In this document: piece after piece, positions 44,383 to 51,329 of the stretch
How the letters are laid out: every line of letters starts with the position of its first letter
How positions within the stretch are numbered: position 1 is the first letter of the stretch
Origin: an uncultured Fibrobacter sp.
Lineage (GTDB): Bacteria; Fibrobacterota; Fibrobacteria; Fibrobacterales; Fibrobacteraceae
Length of the DNA: 64,000 nucleotides
Reading direction: 5' to 3'
NCBI GenBank assembly: GCA_946405515.1
Contig: CAMJHM010000005.1
Span: forward strand, 1 to 64,000
Notes under the pieces: model-generated
Told to the model about the DNA's origin: nothing
Seen by the model: only the letters and a program-made list of their open reading frames with translations
The model's database searches: none
Position numbers and translations under genes: made by a program

Positions 44383-45270
44383 CTATTCCTGCTCGTTGCG
44401 TTTAATCTTGAGGAACCCGCGCACCGTGTGGAAGCTGAAATAGGTCGAGAGGGAAGATACCGCAAGTACGACGAGGAACAAAATCCCGCCAAACCCGTCG
44501 ACATAGCTACCGACAATCGGGAACGATTCCGTGAAGGCATCCACGACCATCCAAAGGACAATCACCGCCGAAACACTCCCGAACAAGCCCTGTGCAAGGC
44601 CTTCCAGCACAAAGGGGAACTGGATAAAGAACGTACTGCCACCCGCATACTTCATGTTCTCGACAAGCAACTTGCGCGAAAGCAGGGAAAGCCGCACCGA
44701 ATTGCAAATGATGAGCGAAAGCGTCACAAGCAAAAGGACGCATATCGTCACGGGCCAAAATACCATCTTGAACTTCCATTCGGCGATACGGTTTACCCAG
44801 TCCACGGGGGCCTGCACCTCCTCGAATACTCCGTCTCTCGCAATAGACTTGCGCACCTCGATGAGGTCAATCGGAGTCTTGCTCCTGTCGTCTAGCTTGA
44901 TGCGGAAAAACGGCGGGATGGGATTGTCTTCTACCAAGTCGAGCATGTCTCCCGAGAAATGCCTCCGGAAGTCGGCCAAGGCACTGTCGGCGCTCACGTA
45001 CTCGACGCTGTCCACGTGCTTCATGTGCAAAAGTCGCGAACGCACTGCCGCCACGGAATCGTCCGGAATGGGCCCCGGCAAAAACGCCTCGATAGCATAA
45101 AGCGACTTTTCGGTGTCGATGACGCGCATCGCGCCCCCAAGGAACAGCGAAGACGCCGCCAGCAACAGCGAGCAGAGGAATATCGTCACAAGGGAGGGCA
45201 AGATAACCGTGCGGTGCTGCTTCCATCCCCTGAAGGATTCCGATACTAAATAACCTAATTGACCTAACAC
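44383..45270 (-). CDS. ftsX: FtsX-like cell division permease
   Basis: An inner-membrane protein of about 295 residues with the FtsX layout. It has an N-terminal membrane segment (ILPSLVTIFLCSLLLAASSLF), an extracytoplasmic loop of about 130 residues (EAFLPGPIPDDSVAAVRSRL to VDWVNRIAEWKF), then three membrane segments. FtsX couples the ATPase FtsE to EnvC-type hydrolase activators; here the activator is the next gene. The start is uncertain. The frame opens at ATG 45303, which would leave only 12 bases to the divergent ybbR ATG. The GTG at 45270 leaves an AT-rich gap and yields the usual FtsX N-terminus, LGQLGYLVSESFRGWKQHR, so it is preferred. No Shine-Dalgarno supports either. Confidence 0.75.
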   Translation of the reverse strand: MLGQLGYLVSESFRGWKQHRTVILPSLVTIFLCSLLLAASSLFLGGAMRVIDTEKSLYAIEAFLPGPIPDDSVAAVRSRLLHMKHVDSVEYVSADSALADFRRHFSGDMLDLVEDNPIPPFFRIKLDDRSKTPIDLIEVRKSIARDGVFEEVQAPVDWVNRIAEWKFKMVFWPVTICVLLLVTLSLIICNSVRLSLLSRKLLVENMKYAGGSTFFIQFPFVLEGLAQGLFGSVSAVIVLWMVVDAFTESFPIVGSYVDGFGGILFLVVLAVSSLSTYFSFHTVRGFLKIKRNEQE

Positions 45271-45315
45271 AAAGCGAATAATAACTAAATTTAAGGGAGT
45301 CATTTAGGGGCGAAC

Positions 45316-46356
45316 ATGAAACACATCGCATTAAAGATTACAGCCTTCCTCTTCGGGATTGCCCTCTGGTTCTATGTCATCTCACTGAAGAATTTCCAGC
45401 TCGAGATAGAAGCCCCCATCATCCTCTCCAAGCTCCCAGAAACGCTCGCCATCGCCTCGAGGCCGCCGCAGAGCATGCCCATCACCGTAGAAGGCAGGCC
45501 GTTCGACCTCATCCGCATGCGCGCCCAGGAGACAAAGGCAGCAAGCATTGTCGTCGACCTGCACGATATCGAACTCGGCAGCCACCGCGTACACATTGGT
45601 TCCAAGAACTACTCCTCCCCGAACTTTCCGAACATCCATTACGTGGACTCCGACGAAAGGCTCAGCTTTATTGACCTCGACATCGACACGCGTATTGTCC
45701 GTAACGTTCCCATCAAGTCGAACGTGACTTTCCGGCCCGCCAGCGGTTATATCATCACCAGCGACCCGGTGCTCAACCCCGAAGGCCTCAACGTGTCCGG
45801 TGCACGCAACGCACTCATGCGCATTTTCGAAGTGCCCACCGATTCCATCCGCTACGATTCCGTCAAGGCGCCCGGCCGGTACACAGTGCCACTCCGCTTT
45901 GACCAGTTACCCGCCTACGTTGCACCAAACGATTCTTCAATCGAAATTTCCATTGATGTCCAAAAGGTTACAAACAAAGTATTCAAAAGCATTCCTGTCC
46001 ACCTGATTGGCCGTTACGACAAGAACGAGGTGAGCCTCGTGCCAAGCACCGTCGAGGTGGAAATCACCGGTGGCGAAAAAATTCTGGACACGCTCAAAGC
46101 CGAAGCGCTCGACCTGTTCGTCGAAATCAACCGTTTCACCATCGAAGACGTGGATAGCCTGCCTCCCACCGTAAGGCTCATACTCGACAAGAGCATCAAC
46201 ACCGACATGAGCATCAAGGGCATCCAAATCAAGCCCGACAAGGTGCGCCTGCAGAGGAAGATCCTGCAACCCACCACCGGAACGGGAGCCGATTCCACAC
46301 AGCCATCGAAGCCCACCGTATTCACGATGGACGACCTCGAAGAGGAGGGCAAATAG
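45316..46356 (+). CDS. YbbR-domain protein
   Basis: A 346-residue protein with one N-terminal membrane anchor (IALKITAFLFGIALWFYVI) and then several YbbR-type repeats of about 80 residues (FQLEIEAPIILSKLPETLAI, VPIKSNVTFRPASGYIITSDPVLNPEGLNVSG, SIPVHLIGRYDKNEVSLVPSTVEVEITG). YbbR (CdaR) proteins regulate the diadenylate cyclase CdaA in Firmicutes; here no cdaA is adjacent. The TAGGGG site lies six bases before the ATG. It overlaps the tsaD start by one base, so the two are co-translated. Function in this phylum is open. Confidence 0.8.
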   Translation: MKHIALKITAFLFGIALWFYVISLKNFQLEIEAPIILSKLPETLAIASRPPQSMPITVEGRPFDLIRMRAQETKAASIVVDLHDIELGSHRVHIGSKNYSSPNFPNIHYVDSDERLSFIDLDIDTRIVRNVPIKSNVTFRPASGYIITSDPVLNPEGLNVSGARNALMRIFEVPTDSIRYDSVKAPGRYTVPLRFDQLPAYVAPNDSSIEISIDVQKVTNKVFKSIPVHLIGRYDKNEVSLVPSTVEVEITGGEKILDTLKAEALDLFVEINRFTIEDVDSLPPTVRLILDKSINTDMSIKGIQIKPDKVRLQRKILQPTTGTGADSTQPSKPTVFTMDDLEEEGK

Positions 46357-47363
46357 TGCTCTGGCTCGGAATTGAATCCAGCTGCGACGAGACCGCCTGC
46401 GCCGTACTGCAAGATGAACCTCTCCAGGTGCTTTCGAACCCGCTATACAGCCAAATCGACGAGCATGCACTTTACGGAGGCGTTGTCCCCGAAATTGCGG
46501 CAAGGGCCCACCTGCAAAAGATTGCGCCCATCGCCGAAGCTGCCGTCAAAGAGGCGGGAATTTCGCTCAAGGATATCGACGCCATCGCCTATACCACGGG
46601 CCCCGGGCTCATGGGACCGCTACTCGTCGGTGCAAGTTTCGCCAAGGGGCTTTCTCGCGACCTGGGAATCCCGGCATACGGCATGAACCACCTCGAAGGC
46701 CATCTCGCGGCCGCCTGGCTCAGCAACCCCGATATCGAGCCGCCTTTCCTCACGCTCACGGTCTCAGGCGGGCACACAGAGCTCATCCTGGAAGAACCTG
46801 GGTTCAAGTACACAAGCATCGGCCGCACCCGTGACGATGCCGCCGGAGAAGCGTTTGATAAATGCGGCAAACTCATCGGCCTCAAGTACCCCGCAGGAGC
46901 GACCATCAGCAAGCTCGCCCAGGGGCACAACCGCAAGTTCGTGGACTTCCCGCGAGCACTGCATGTCCGCAACAACTGCGAATTCTCTTTCAGCGGCCTC
47001 AAGACGGCCGTGCTCCGCTACACGGAAACCCATGAGCCCGACTTTATCAAGGTCCACCTCGGCGACATCTGCGCTTCGCTTGAAGACGCCATCGTCGACA
47101 GCCTCGTGGAAAAGACTATCACGGCCCTCAAATTGACCAAAATGAAGACCCTGGTGGTCGGAGGCGGCGTGAGCGCGAACGCCTGGCTGCGCACACGCCT
47201 CCAGGACTACTGCAACCGTCACGGCATCCGATTCTGCATCCCCGACAGGAGCCTCAGCACCGACAACGGGGCGATGATTGCCGCCGCGGCCATCCGCCGC
47301 AACCGGCAGGGACTGCTCAAGTCTATCGACACCGTGAAACCATGGATGCCGTTAGCCCCTTAA
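46356..47363 (+). CDS. tsaD: tRNA N6-adenosine threonylcarbamoyltransferase
   Basis: Transfers threonylcarbamoyl to A37 of ANN-decoding tRNAs, acting with TsaB and TsaE. The 335-residue length is normal. The ASKHA fold is shown by IESSCDETACAVL at the N-terminus, GPGLMGPLLVGASFAKGL, the metal site NHLEGHLAAAW (His ligands), SGGHTELI and TRDDAAGEAFDKCGKLIGL, and NNCEFSFSGLKTAV. The start is a GTG that shares its G with the TAG stop of the ybbR-like gene. No terminator follows within 130 bases. tsaB and tsaE are not in the window. Confidence 0.95.
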   Translation: MLWLGIESSCDETACAVLQDEPLQVLSNPLYSQIDEHALYGGVVPEIAARAHLQKIAPIAEAAVKEAGISLKDIDAIAYTTGPGLMGPLLVGASFAKGLSRDLGIPAYGMNHLEGHLAAAWLSNPDIEPPFLTLTVSGGHTELILEEPGFKYTSIGRTRDDAAGEAFDKCGKLIGLKYPAGATISKLAQGHNRKFVDFPRALHVRNNCEFSFSGLKTAVLRYTETHEPDFIKVHLGDICASLEDAIVDSLVEKTITALKLTKMKTLVVGGGVSANAWLRTRLQDYCNRHGIRFCIPDRSLSTDNGAMIAAAAIRRNRQGLLKSIDTVKPWMPLAP

Positions 47364-47496
47364 AAGGCATACAAGTTCAATTTTTCGCCCTAATTTCTTC
47401 AAAATCCCGTATTTTTACTCACAGATTTTGAAATTTATGCGAAATCAAAAAAAATATTCTACTACCATGCTCCTGTAAAAATTATATTATACATGT

Positions 47497-47967
47497 ATGA
47501 GACACTGGGGTTTACATAAGCAATTTGAGCACCGGACTATCGGCCGGTGCGTTTTTGGCGTTTTAGCCCTCTGTGCCTTCCTGGCCTTCCCCGCTGCGGC
47601 CCAAGACCTGAACAAGAAAGTCAACGATGTAGATGTCTTCCGCCCCGAGAAGCGCGAGACCAGGGTCGAACTCGTCGATTCCAGCCAGAGCAATTCCATC
47701 AAGCTGAATGTCGACATCTTCGGCAGCTTAGACGTGCAATCCTACTACATCTTGTGGGACGAAGTAGACCTTTCTGAAGACATCAAGAAACTGATGACCA
47801 CCCGCGACTTCGCCCGCGACGAGTTCTTCATGCAGAACATCGACCGCGAGCAGTTCGAACAGGAACGCCTACTGCAACTCTTTGAAGACAAGAAGCGCGA
47901 ATACTTCAACATCTTCCCCGAAGAGGCGCTCAAGATGCTCGAAGACGAGCACAAGGACGACGACTAG
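47497..47967 (+). CDS. Exported protein of unknown function
   Basis: A 156-residue protein. A signal peptide follows a basic N-terminus (CVFGVLALCAFLAFPAAAQ). The mature part is acidic, with a beta-rich first half (DVFRPEKRETRVELVDSSQ, IKLNVDIFGSLDVQSYYIL) and a helical second half rich in Glu and Asp that ends HKDDD. No family is recognised. The ATG has no ribosome site; TATATTAT lies six bases before it, so the transcript may be leaderless, but no -35 box is visible. birA starts 12 bases after the stop and is probably cotranscribed. Confidence 0.65.
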   Translation: MRHWGLHKQFEHRTIGRCVFGVLALCAFLAFPAAAQDLNKKVNDVDVFRPEKRETRVELVDSSQSNSIKLNVDIFGSLDVQSYYILWDEVDLSEDIKKLMTTRDFARDEFFMQNIDREQFEQERLLQLFEDKKREYFNIFPEEALKMLEDEHKDDD

Positions 47968-47979
47968 CCGGAACCGCAG

Positions 47980-48819
47980 ATGGAAGCACACAAGTTCCAT
48001 GACTGGCAGGTATTCGGCTTCGACAGCGCACCGGCAAGACTCTTTGACGAAATCGGCAGCACGCACACACACATGAAGGAACAGGCCCGCGAAGGGCTTA
48101 TTCCGCCGGGCACCCTCTTTGTCGCAAATTCACAGAGCGCAGGACGGGGGCGGCACGAGAGGACCTGGAGTTCGCCCGTCGGCAAGAACCTCTACTTCAA
48201 CATTCTTATCCCACTCGAAGGCATTCCTGCGAAACGCTTCGCACAGATTACCCAGGTGGCGGCACTCACGTTCGCCGAAGTGTTCACCGGAATGCAGGAA
48301 CAACCCGCAAGCGACGGCACAAAGATTACCGTCAAGTGGCCCAACGACATTCTTTACGGCAAAAGCAAGTTCTGCGGGATCCTCTCCGAAATAGTCTATA
48401 TCCCGGCCAGCACGGTCAACAACTCGCACGGCAGGACGGTCCCCGCTCTTTCCATGGGAGTCGGCATCAACGTGAACAGCGAACCGGAAGACTACGCAGA
48501 ACTCAACCGCGAAATCACGACGCTCAAGGCGATTCTCGGCCGTGAAGTCGACCGCGAAAAGCTGCTCAAGGCCCTTATCGGGAGCCTGGAACGCGCAGTG
48601 AAGCAGTTCGCAGCATTCGGTATTACCCCGTGGGTGAACGCCTGGCGCAAAATGGACAAGTTCATCGGGGCCCCGGGCACGATCATCGAACTGGACATGA
48701 GCGGGCAACCCGTCCGCAAGCACGGCAAAATCCTCGACATGCAGGACGACGGAAGCCTGAAATTCGAATGTGACGACGGGACAATTGAAACCGTCTACAG
48801 CGCGGATTTGGAAATTTAG
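47980..48819 (+). CDS. birA: Biotin-[acetyl-CoA-carboxylase] ligase, catalytic domain only
   Basis: Attaches biotin to carboxylase carrier domains through biotinyl-AMP. The 279-residue protein lacks the N-terminal DNA-binding domain of E. coli BirA, so it does not act as a repressor. The biotin/AMP loop is SAGRGRHERTW, and the second signature is KWPNDILYGKSKFCGILSE, with GVGINVN after it. The last 45 residues (PGTIIELDMSGQPVRKHGKI) form the C-terminal SH3-like domain. A cytoplasmic enzyme in the same direction as tsaD. Confidence 0.92.
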   Translation: MEAHKFHDWQVFGFDSAPARLFDEIGSTHTHMKEQAREGLIPPGTLFVANSQSAGRGRHERTWSSPVGKNLYFNILIPLEGIPAKRFAQITQVAALTFAEVFTGMQEQPASDGTKITVKWPNDILYGKSKFCGILSEIVYIPASTVNNSHGRTVPALSMGVGINVNSEPEDYAELNREITTLKAILGREVDREKLLKALIGSLERAVKQFAAFGITPWVNAWRKMDKFIGAPGTIIELDMSGQPVRKHGKILDMQDDGSLKFECDDGTIETVYSADLEI

Positions 48820-48822
48820 GGA

Positions 48823-49041
48823 TTACTTTTTCCGTTTGAAGAACATGCTGCCGACAAGCGAGACGGCAAGCACAACGATCATCGCAGTGAGAGCGGTATC
48901 AGCGGCTTCCCTATTCTCGCCCGCAAGGCCGGTCTCGATAAGGACCACGAGTACGAGCGCGATGACGGCGGCAGTGGAGCCCATGCGTTCGAACATCTTG
49001 ATTTTGTCTTCGGTAGTAAAGGGCTTTTTAATAAAGGGCAT
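48823..49041 (-). CDS. Small membrane protein, two predicted helices
   Basis: A 72-residue protein with a charged N-terminus (MPFIKKPFTTEDKIKMFERM) and two hydrophobic segments (STAAVIALVLVVLIETGLAG and ALTAMIVVLAVSLVGSMFF), ending FKRKK. The GREN-like loop lies between them. Its start overlaps the end of the prenyltransferase gene by 14 bases and it is read in the same direction, so it may be a minor partner in that operon. No family recognised. Confidence 0.6.
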   Translation of the reverse strand: MPFIKKPFTTEDKIKMFERMGSTAAVIALVLVVLIETGLAGENREAADTALTAMIVVLAVSLVGSMFFKRKK

Positions 49042-49921
49042 TGACGTCGCCTCCCATGCAAATCCACACGATGAGCCCTGCCATCACGAGCACGCTGATG
49101 GCGACATTCGCCAAGAAAAAGTCGCGGTTCATGGCATCCAGGTCATCAGATTTTCTGAATAAATGAATATAAAGAACTGCAGCGGCCATGAGGCCCGATA
49201 CAATCCACCAGGGCAATCCCATACTCCAAATAAAACCAAACGCTCCACATAGAGCGAGCATGGCGATGTGGCTCCAGAAAGCAATCTGCAAGGCACGCTT
49301 GCGGCCAAAGCGGGCGGGCACCGAATGTAGCCCCATCGCACGGTCAATTTCTTCGTCCTGCGTCGCATAGATAATGTCGAAACCGCCCATCCAGAGCATG
49401 AGAATCACAAGCAGGAATATCGGGAACACGGCAAACTCGCCACGAATGGCAATCCAGGCGCCGAGCGGGCTCATTCCGATGGCGAAGCCGAGGAACCAGT
49501 GGCAAAGCCACGAGAAGCGCTTCCAGTACGAATACGAGAGCAGCAAAAGCCACACCGGAAGCGCGAGCGCGCCCGCGAGGGGCTGCAGCAAAAAGGCGAA
49601 CAACACGAACAGCAAACCGTTGACGGTGAGGAACGCGATGACCGAAGCCTTGCTCAGGCGCCCATCCGGCAAATGGCGTTTTGCAGTGCGCGGGTTCTTC
49701 GCATCGATATCGGCATCGGCAATGCGGTTGAAACTCATCGCGCTGTTGCGGGCAGTCACCATGCAGCCCACGATGAGCAAGACAATCCGCGCAGTCTCGG
49801 CAGCAGCCATACCACGGAAACCGTTTGCCGCCACCCACATGGAACCGAGGGCAAAAGGCATCGCGAACAGCGAGTGGCTGAAGCGAACGAGATGGCCGAA
49901 TTCGAGGATTTTGTGGAGCAT
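49028..49921 (-). CDS. UbiA-type prenyltransferase, probable menaquinone step (MqnP-like)
   Basis: A 297-residue integral membrane protein with about eight helices. The first Asp-rich motif is NRIADADIDAKNPRTAKR (DxxD, near residue 70) and the second is YATQDEEIDRAMGLHSVPARFG; both are diagnostic of UbiA enzymes. Adjacent genes encode a UbiX-type flavin prenyltransferase and a UbiE/MenG methyltransferase. In bacteria that make menaquinone through the futalosine route, a UbiA homologue (MqnP), a UbiX homologue (MqnM) and MenG complete the pathway, so this is the preferred role. The MenA-type role is the alternative. The gene has no ribosome site because of a C-rich repeat upstream. Confidence 0.8.
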   Translation of the reverse strand: MLHKILEFGHLVRFSHSLFAMPFALGSMWVAANGFRGMAAAETARIVLLIVGCMVTARNSAMSFNRIADADIDAKNPRTAKRHLPDGRLSKASVIAFLTVNGLLFVLFAFLLQPLAGALALPVWLLLLSYSYWKRFSWLCHWFLGFAIGMSPLGAWIAIRGEFAVFPIFLLVILMLWMGGFDIIYATQDEEIDRAMGLHSVPARFGRKRALQIAFWSHIAMLALCGAFGFIWSMGLPWWIVSGLMAAAVLYIHLFRKSDDLDAMNRDFFLANVAISVLVMAGLIVWICMGGDVNALY

Positions 49922-49928
49922 GAAGAAA

Positions 49929-49980
49929 AGTGGTTAGTGGTTGGTGGTTAGTGGTTAGGGATTTGGGGTTAGGGGGTTCC
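49929..49980. repeat. G/T-rich heptamer repeat between ubiA- and ubiX-like genes
   Basis: On the plus strand copies of GTGGTTA and close variants follow each other and pass into GGGATTTGGGGTTAGGGGG. It lies between the minus-strand UbiX-like stop and the UbiA-like start, where a Shine-Dalgarno would be expected; none is present. Confidence 0.7.
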
Positions 49981-50535
49981 CCATGGTTTTACGATTCCGG
50001 CGCAATCCGCAGCCGAACCCGCGCCCAAGTGCTTGAGGACTTTTGCGACAACGGTATCCACAAGGTCTTCGATGGAGGTTGGCTTGCTGTAGAACTGCGG
50101 CGAAGCAGGAATCACCACGGCACCGGCGCGAGTCACCCGTTCCATATTTTCGAGGTGAATCAAGTTGTACGGCATCTCGCGGGGTACAATTACCAACGGC
50201 CGGCGCTCCTTGAGGCACACGTCCGCGCTACGCACCAGCAAATTGTCCGACGTTCCCGCAGCAATGCACCCGAGCGTTCCCATGGAACACGGCACAACAG
50301 CCATGCCCGCATAGTCGGCAGAACCGCTCGCACATTCCGCAAAAAAATCGTCCACATTGAACACGCTATCGACATAATCAAAAAGCGCCTTTTGCCCTTC
50401 GTATTCCACGACTTCACGGCCCGGCGCCGTCACAATCAACGACACTTCATGCCCAAGGCGTTTCAAGTGCATCGCCGTGCGCATGGCGTAAATGGCCCCG
50501 CTCGCACCAGTCACCCCGAGAATATAGCGGCTCAC
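49969..50535 (-). CDS. UbiX-type flavin prenyltransferase (MqnM-like)
   Basis: A 188-residue flavoprotein that makes prenylated FMN for a UbiD-type decarboxylase. The N-terminus, YILGVTGASGAIYAMR, is the FMN-binding loop. MAVVPCSMGTLGCIAAGTSDNLLVRSADV and LVIVPREMPYNLIHLENM are class signatures. In the futalosine pathway this activity is called MqnM. The start overlaps the methyltransferase stop by four bases. The UbiD partner is not in the window. Confidence 0.9.
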   Translation of the reverse strand: MSRYILGVTGASGAIYAMRTAMHLKRLGHEVSLIVTAPGREVVEYEGQKALFDYVDSVFNVDDFFAECASGSADYAGMAVVPCSMGTLGCIAAGTSDNLLVRSADVCLKERRPLVIVPREMPYNLIHLENMERVTRAGAVVIPASPQFYSKPTSIEDLVDTVVAKVLKHLGAGSAADCAGIVKPWGTP

Positions 50536-51233
50536 GCTTCACCTCCCGCCGGCACAGACTTCCGGCGCAAAAGCACGCGGTACGCCACCCCGAAAAAGCA
50601 AGGTTTCACATGCACAAGTTCAAAGCCGTTCTTCTCTGCCAAGGCAACAAAGTCCGCCACAGGCAAAAAACGGATAATCGAATTCACCAAATATTCATAC
50701 GCATCCCGCTTGCTAAAGAACGCACCGAGCACTGGGATGAACAAGGGCGCAAGCCTCTTGTAGAAAAACTTGTTGAACACATTCCGTGGCGAAAAAAATT
50801 CAAGCACCTGCAAATAACCGCCAGCCGAAAGGACGCGAGCGGATTCCCGCAAGCCGCCTTCTGCATTAGGGAGATTACGCATTCCAAATCCGTTCAGGAT
50901 TACATCGAACGCACCGTCGGCAAAAGGCATCTTCATTGCATCAAGTTGCACAGGTACAGCCGACGTTTTCTTGCCCACGGCCCCCTTCAGCATGCCATAC
51001 GAAAAATCACCCAGAATGGCGACATCCTGTACACCGTTGAATTTCTCGTAAGTCGCCGCGAAGTCACCCGTCCCACCACAAAGGTCGAGCAAACGCTTGC
51101 CCGGTTTTATGCGTTTCAGCTCGCGGCAGCAGTTCCTGCGCCAAAGAATATCCTGGCAGCCGCTCAACGCATGATTCAAGAAATCATAGCGGTTTGCAAT
51201 TTCATCGAACATTTTGCGCACAGGGCTCTTCAT
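50532..51233 (-). CDS. menG: Demethylmenaquinone methyltransferase (UbiE/MenG)
   Basis: A 233-residue class I methyltransferase that methylates demethylmenaquinone with SAM. It opens MKSPVRKMFDEIANRYDFLNHALS, the UbiE opening. The SAM motif is LLDLCGGTGDFAATYEKF; LDAMKMPFADGAFDVILNGFGMRNL is motif II, and ARVLSAGGYLQVLEFFSPRN is motif III. It is the first gene of the three-gene quinone operon menG-ubiX-like-ubiA-like. A fumarate-reducing anaerobe would use the menaquinone as electron carrier. Confidence 0.92.
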   Translation of the reverse strand: MKSPVRKMFDEIANRYDFLNHALSGCQDILWRRNCCRELKRIKPGKRLLDLCGGTGDFAATYEKFNGVQDVAILGDFSYGMLKGAVGKKTSAVPVQLDAMKMPFADGAFDVILNGFGMRNLPNAEGGLRESARVLSAGGYLQVLEFFSPRNVFNKFFYKRLAPLFIPVLGAFFSKRDAYEYLVNSIIRFLPVADFVALAEKNGFELVHVKPCFFGVAYRVLLRRKSVPAGGEA

Positions 51234-51283
51234 GCCACAAATTTAGAAATATACCTAGCGCAAGCCACGCACAAAAAAGAAAA

Positions 51284-51305
51284 GCGCGGACTTAAAAGCC
51301 CGCGC
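51284..51305 (-). terminator. Terminator of the CotH lipoprotein gene
   Basis: GCGCGG and CCGCGC over a ten-base AT-rich loop, followed on the minus strand by a T-rich run. It lies 25 bases past the stop. Confidence 0.65.
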
Positions 51306-51329
51306 GAAAAATTTTGCTAAAAAACAATC

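Noticed and set aside
43273-44895. 540-residue plus-strand open frame
   Set aside because: Antisense to the envC-like and ftsX genes; its Leu/Phe-rich sequence mirrors the Lys/Glu codons of the coiled coil.
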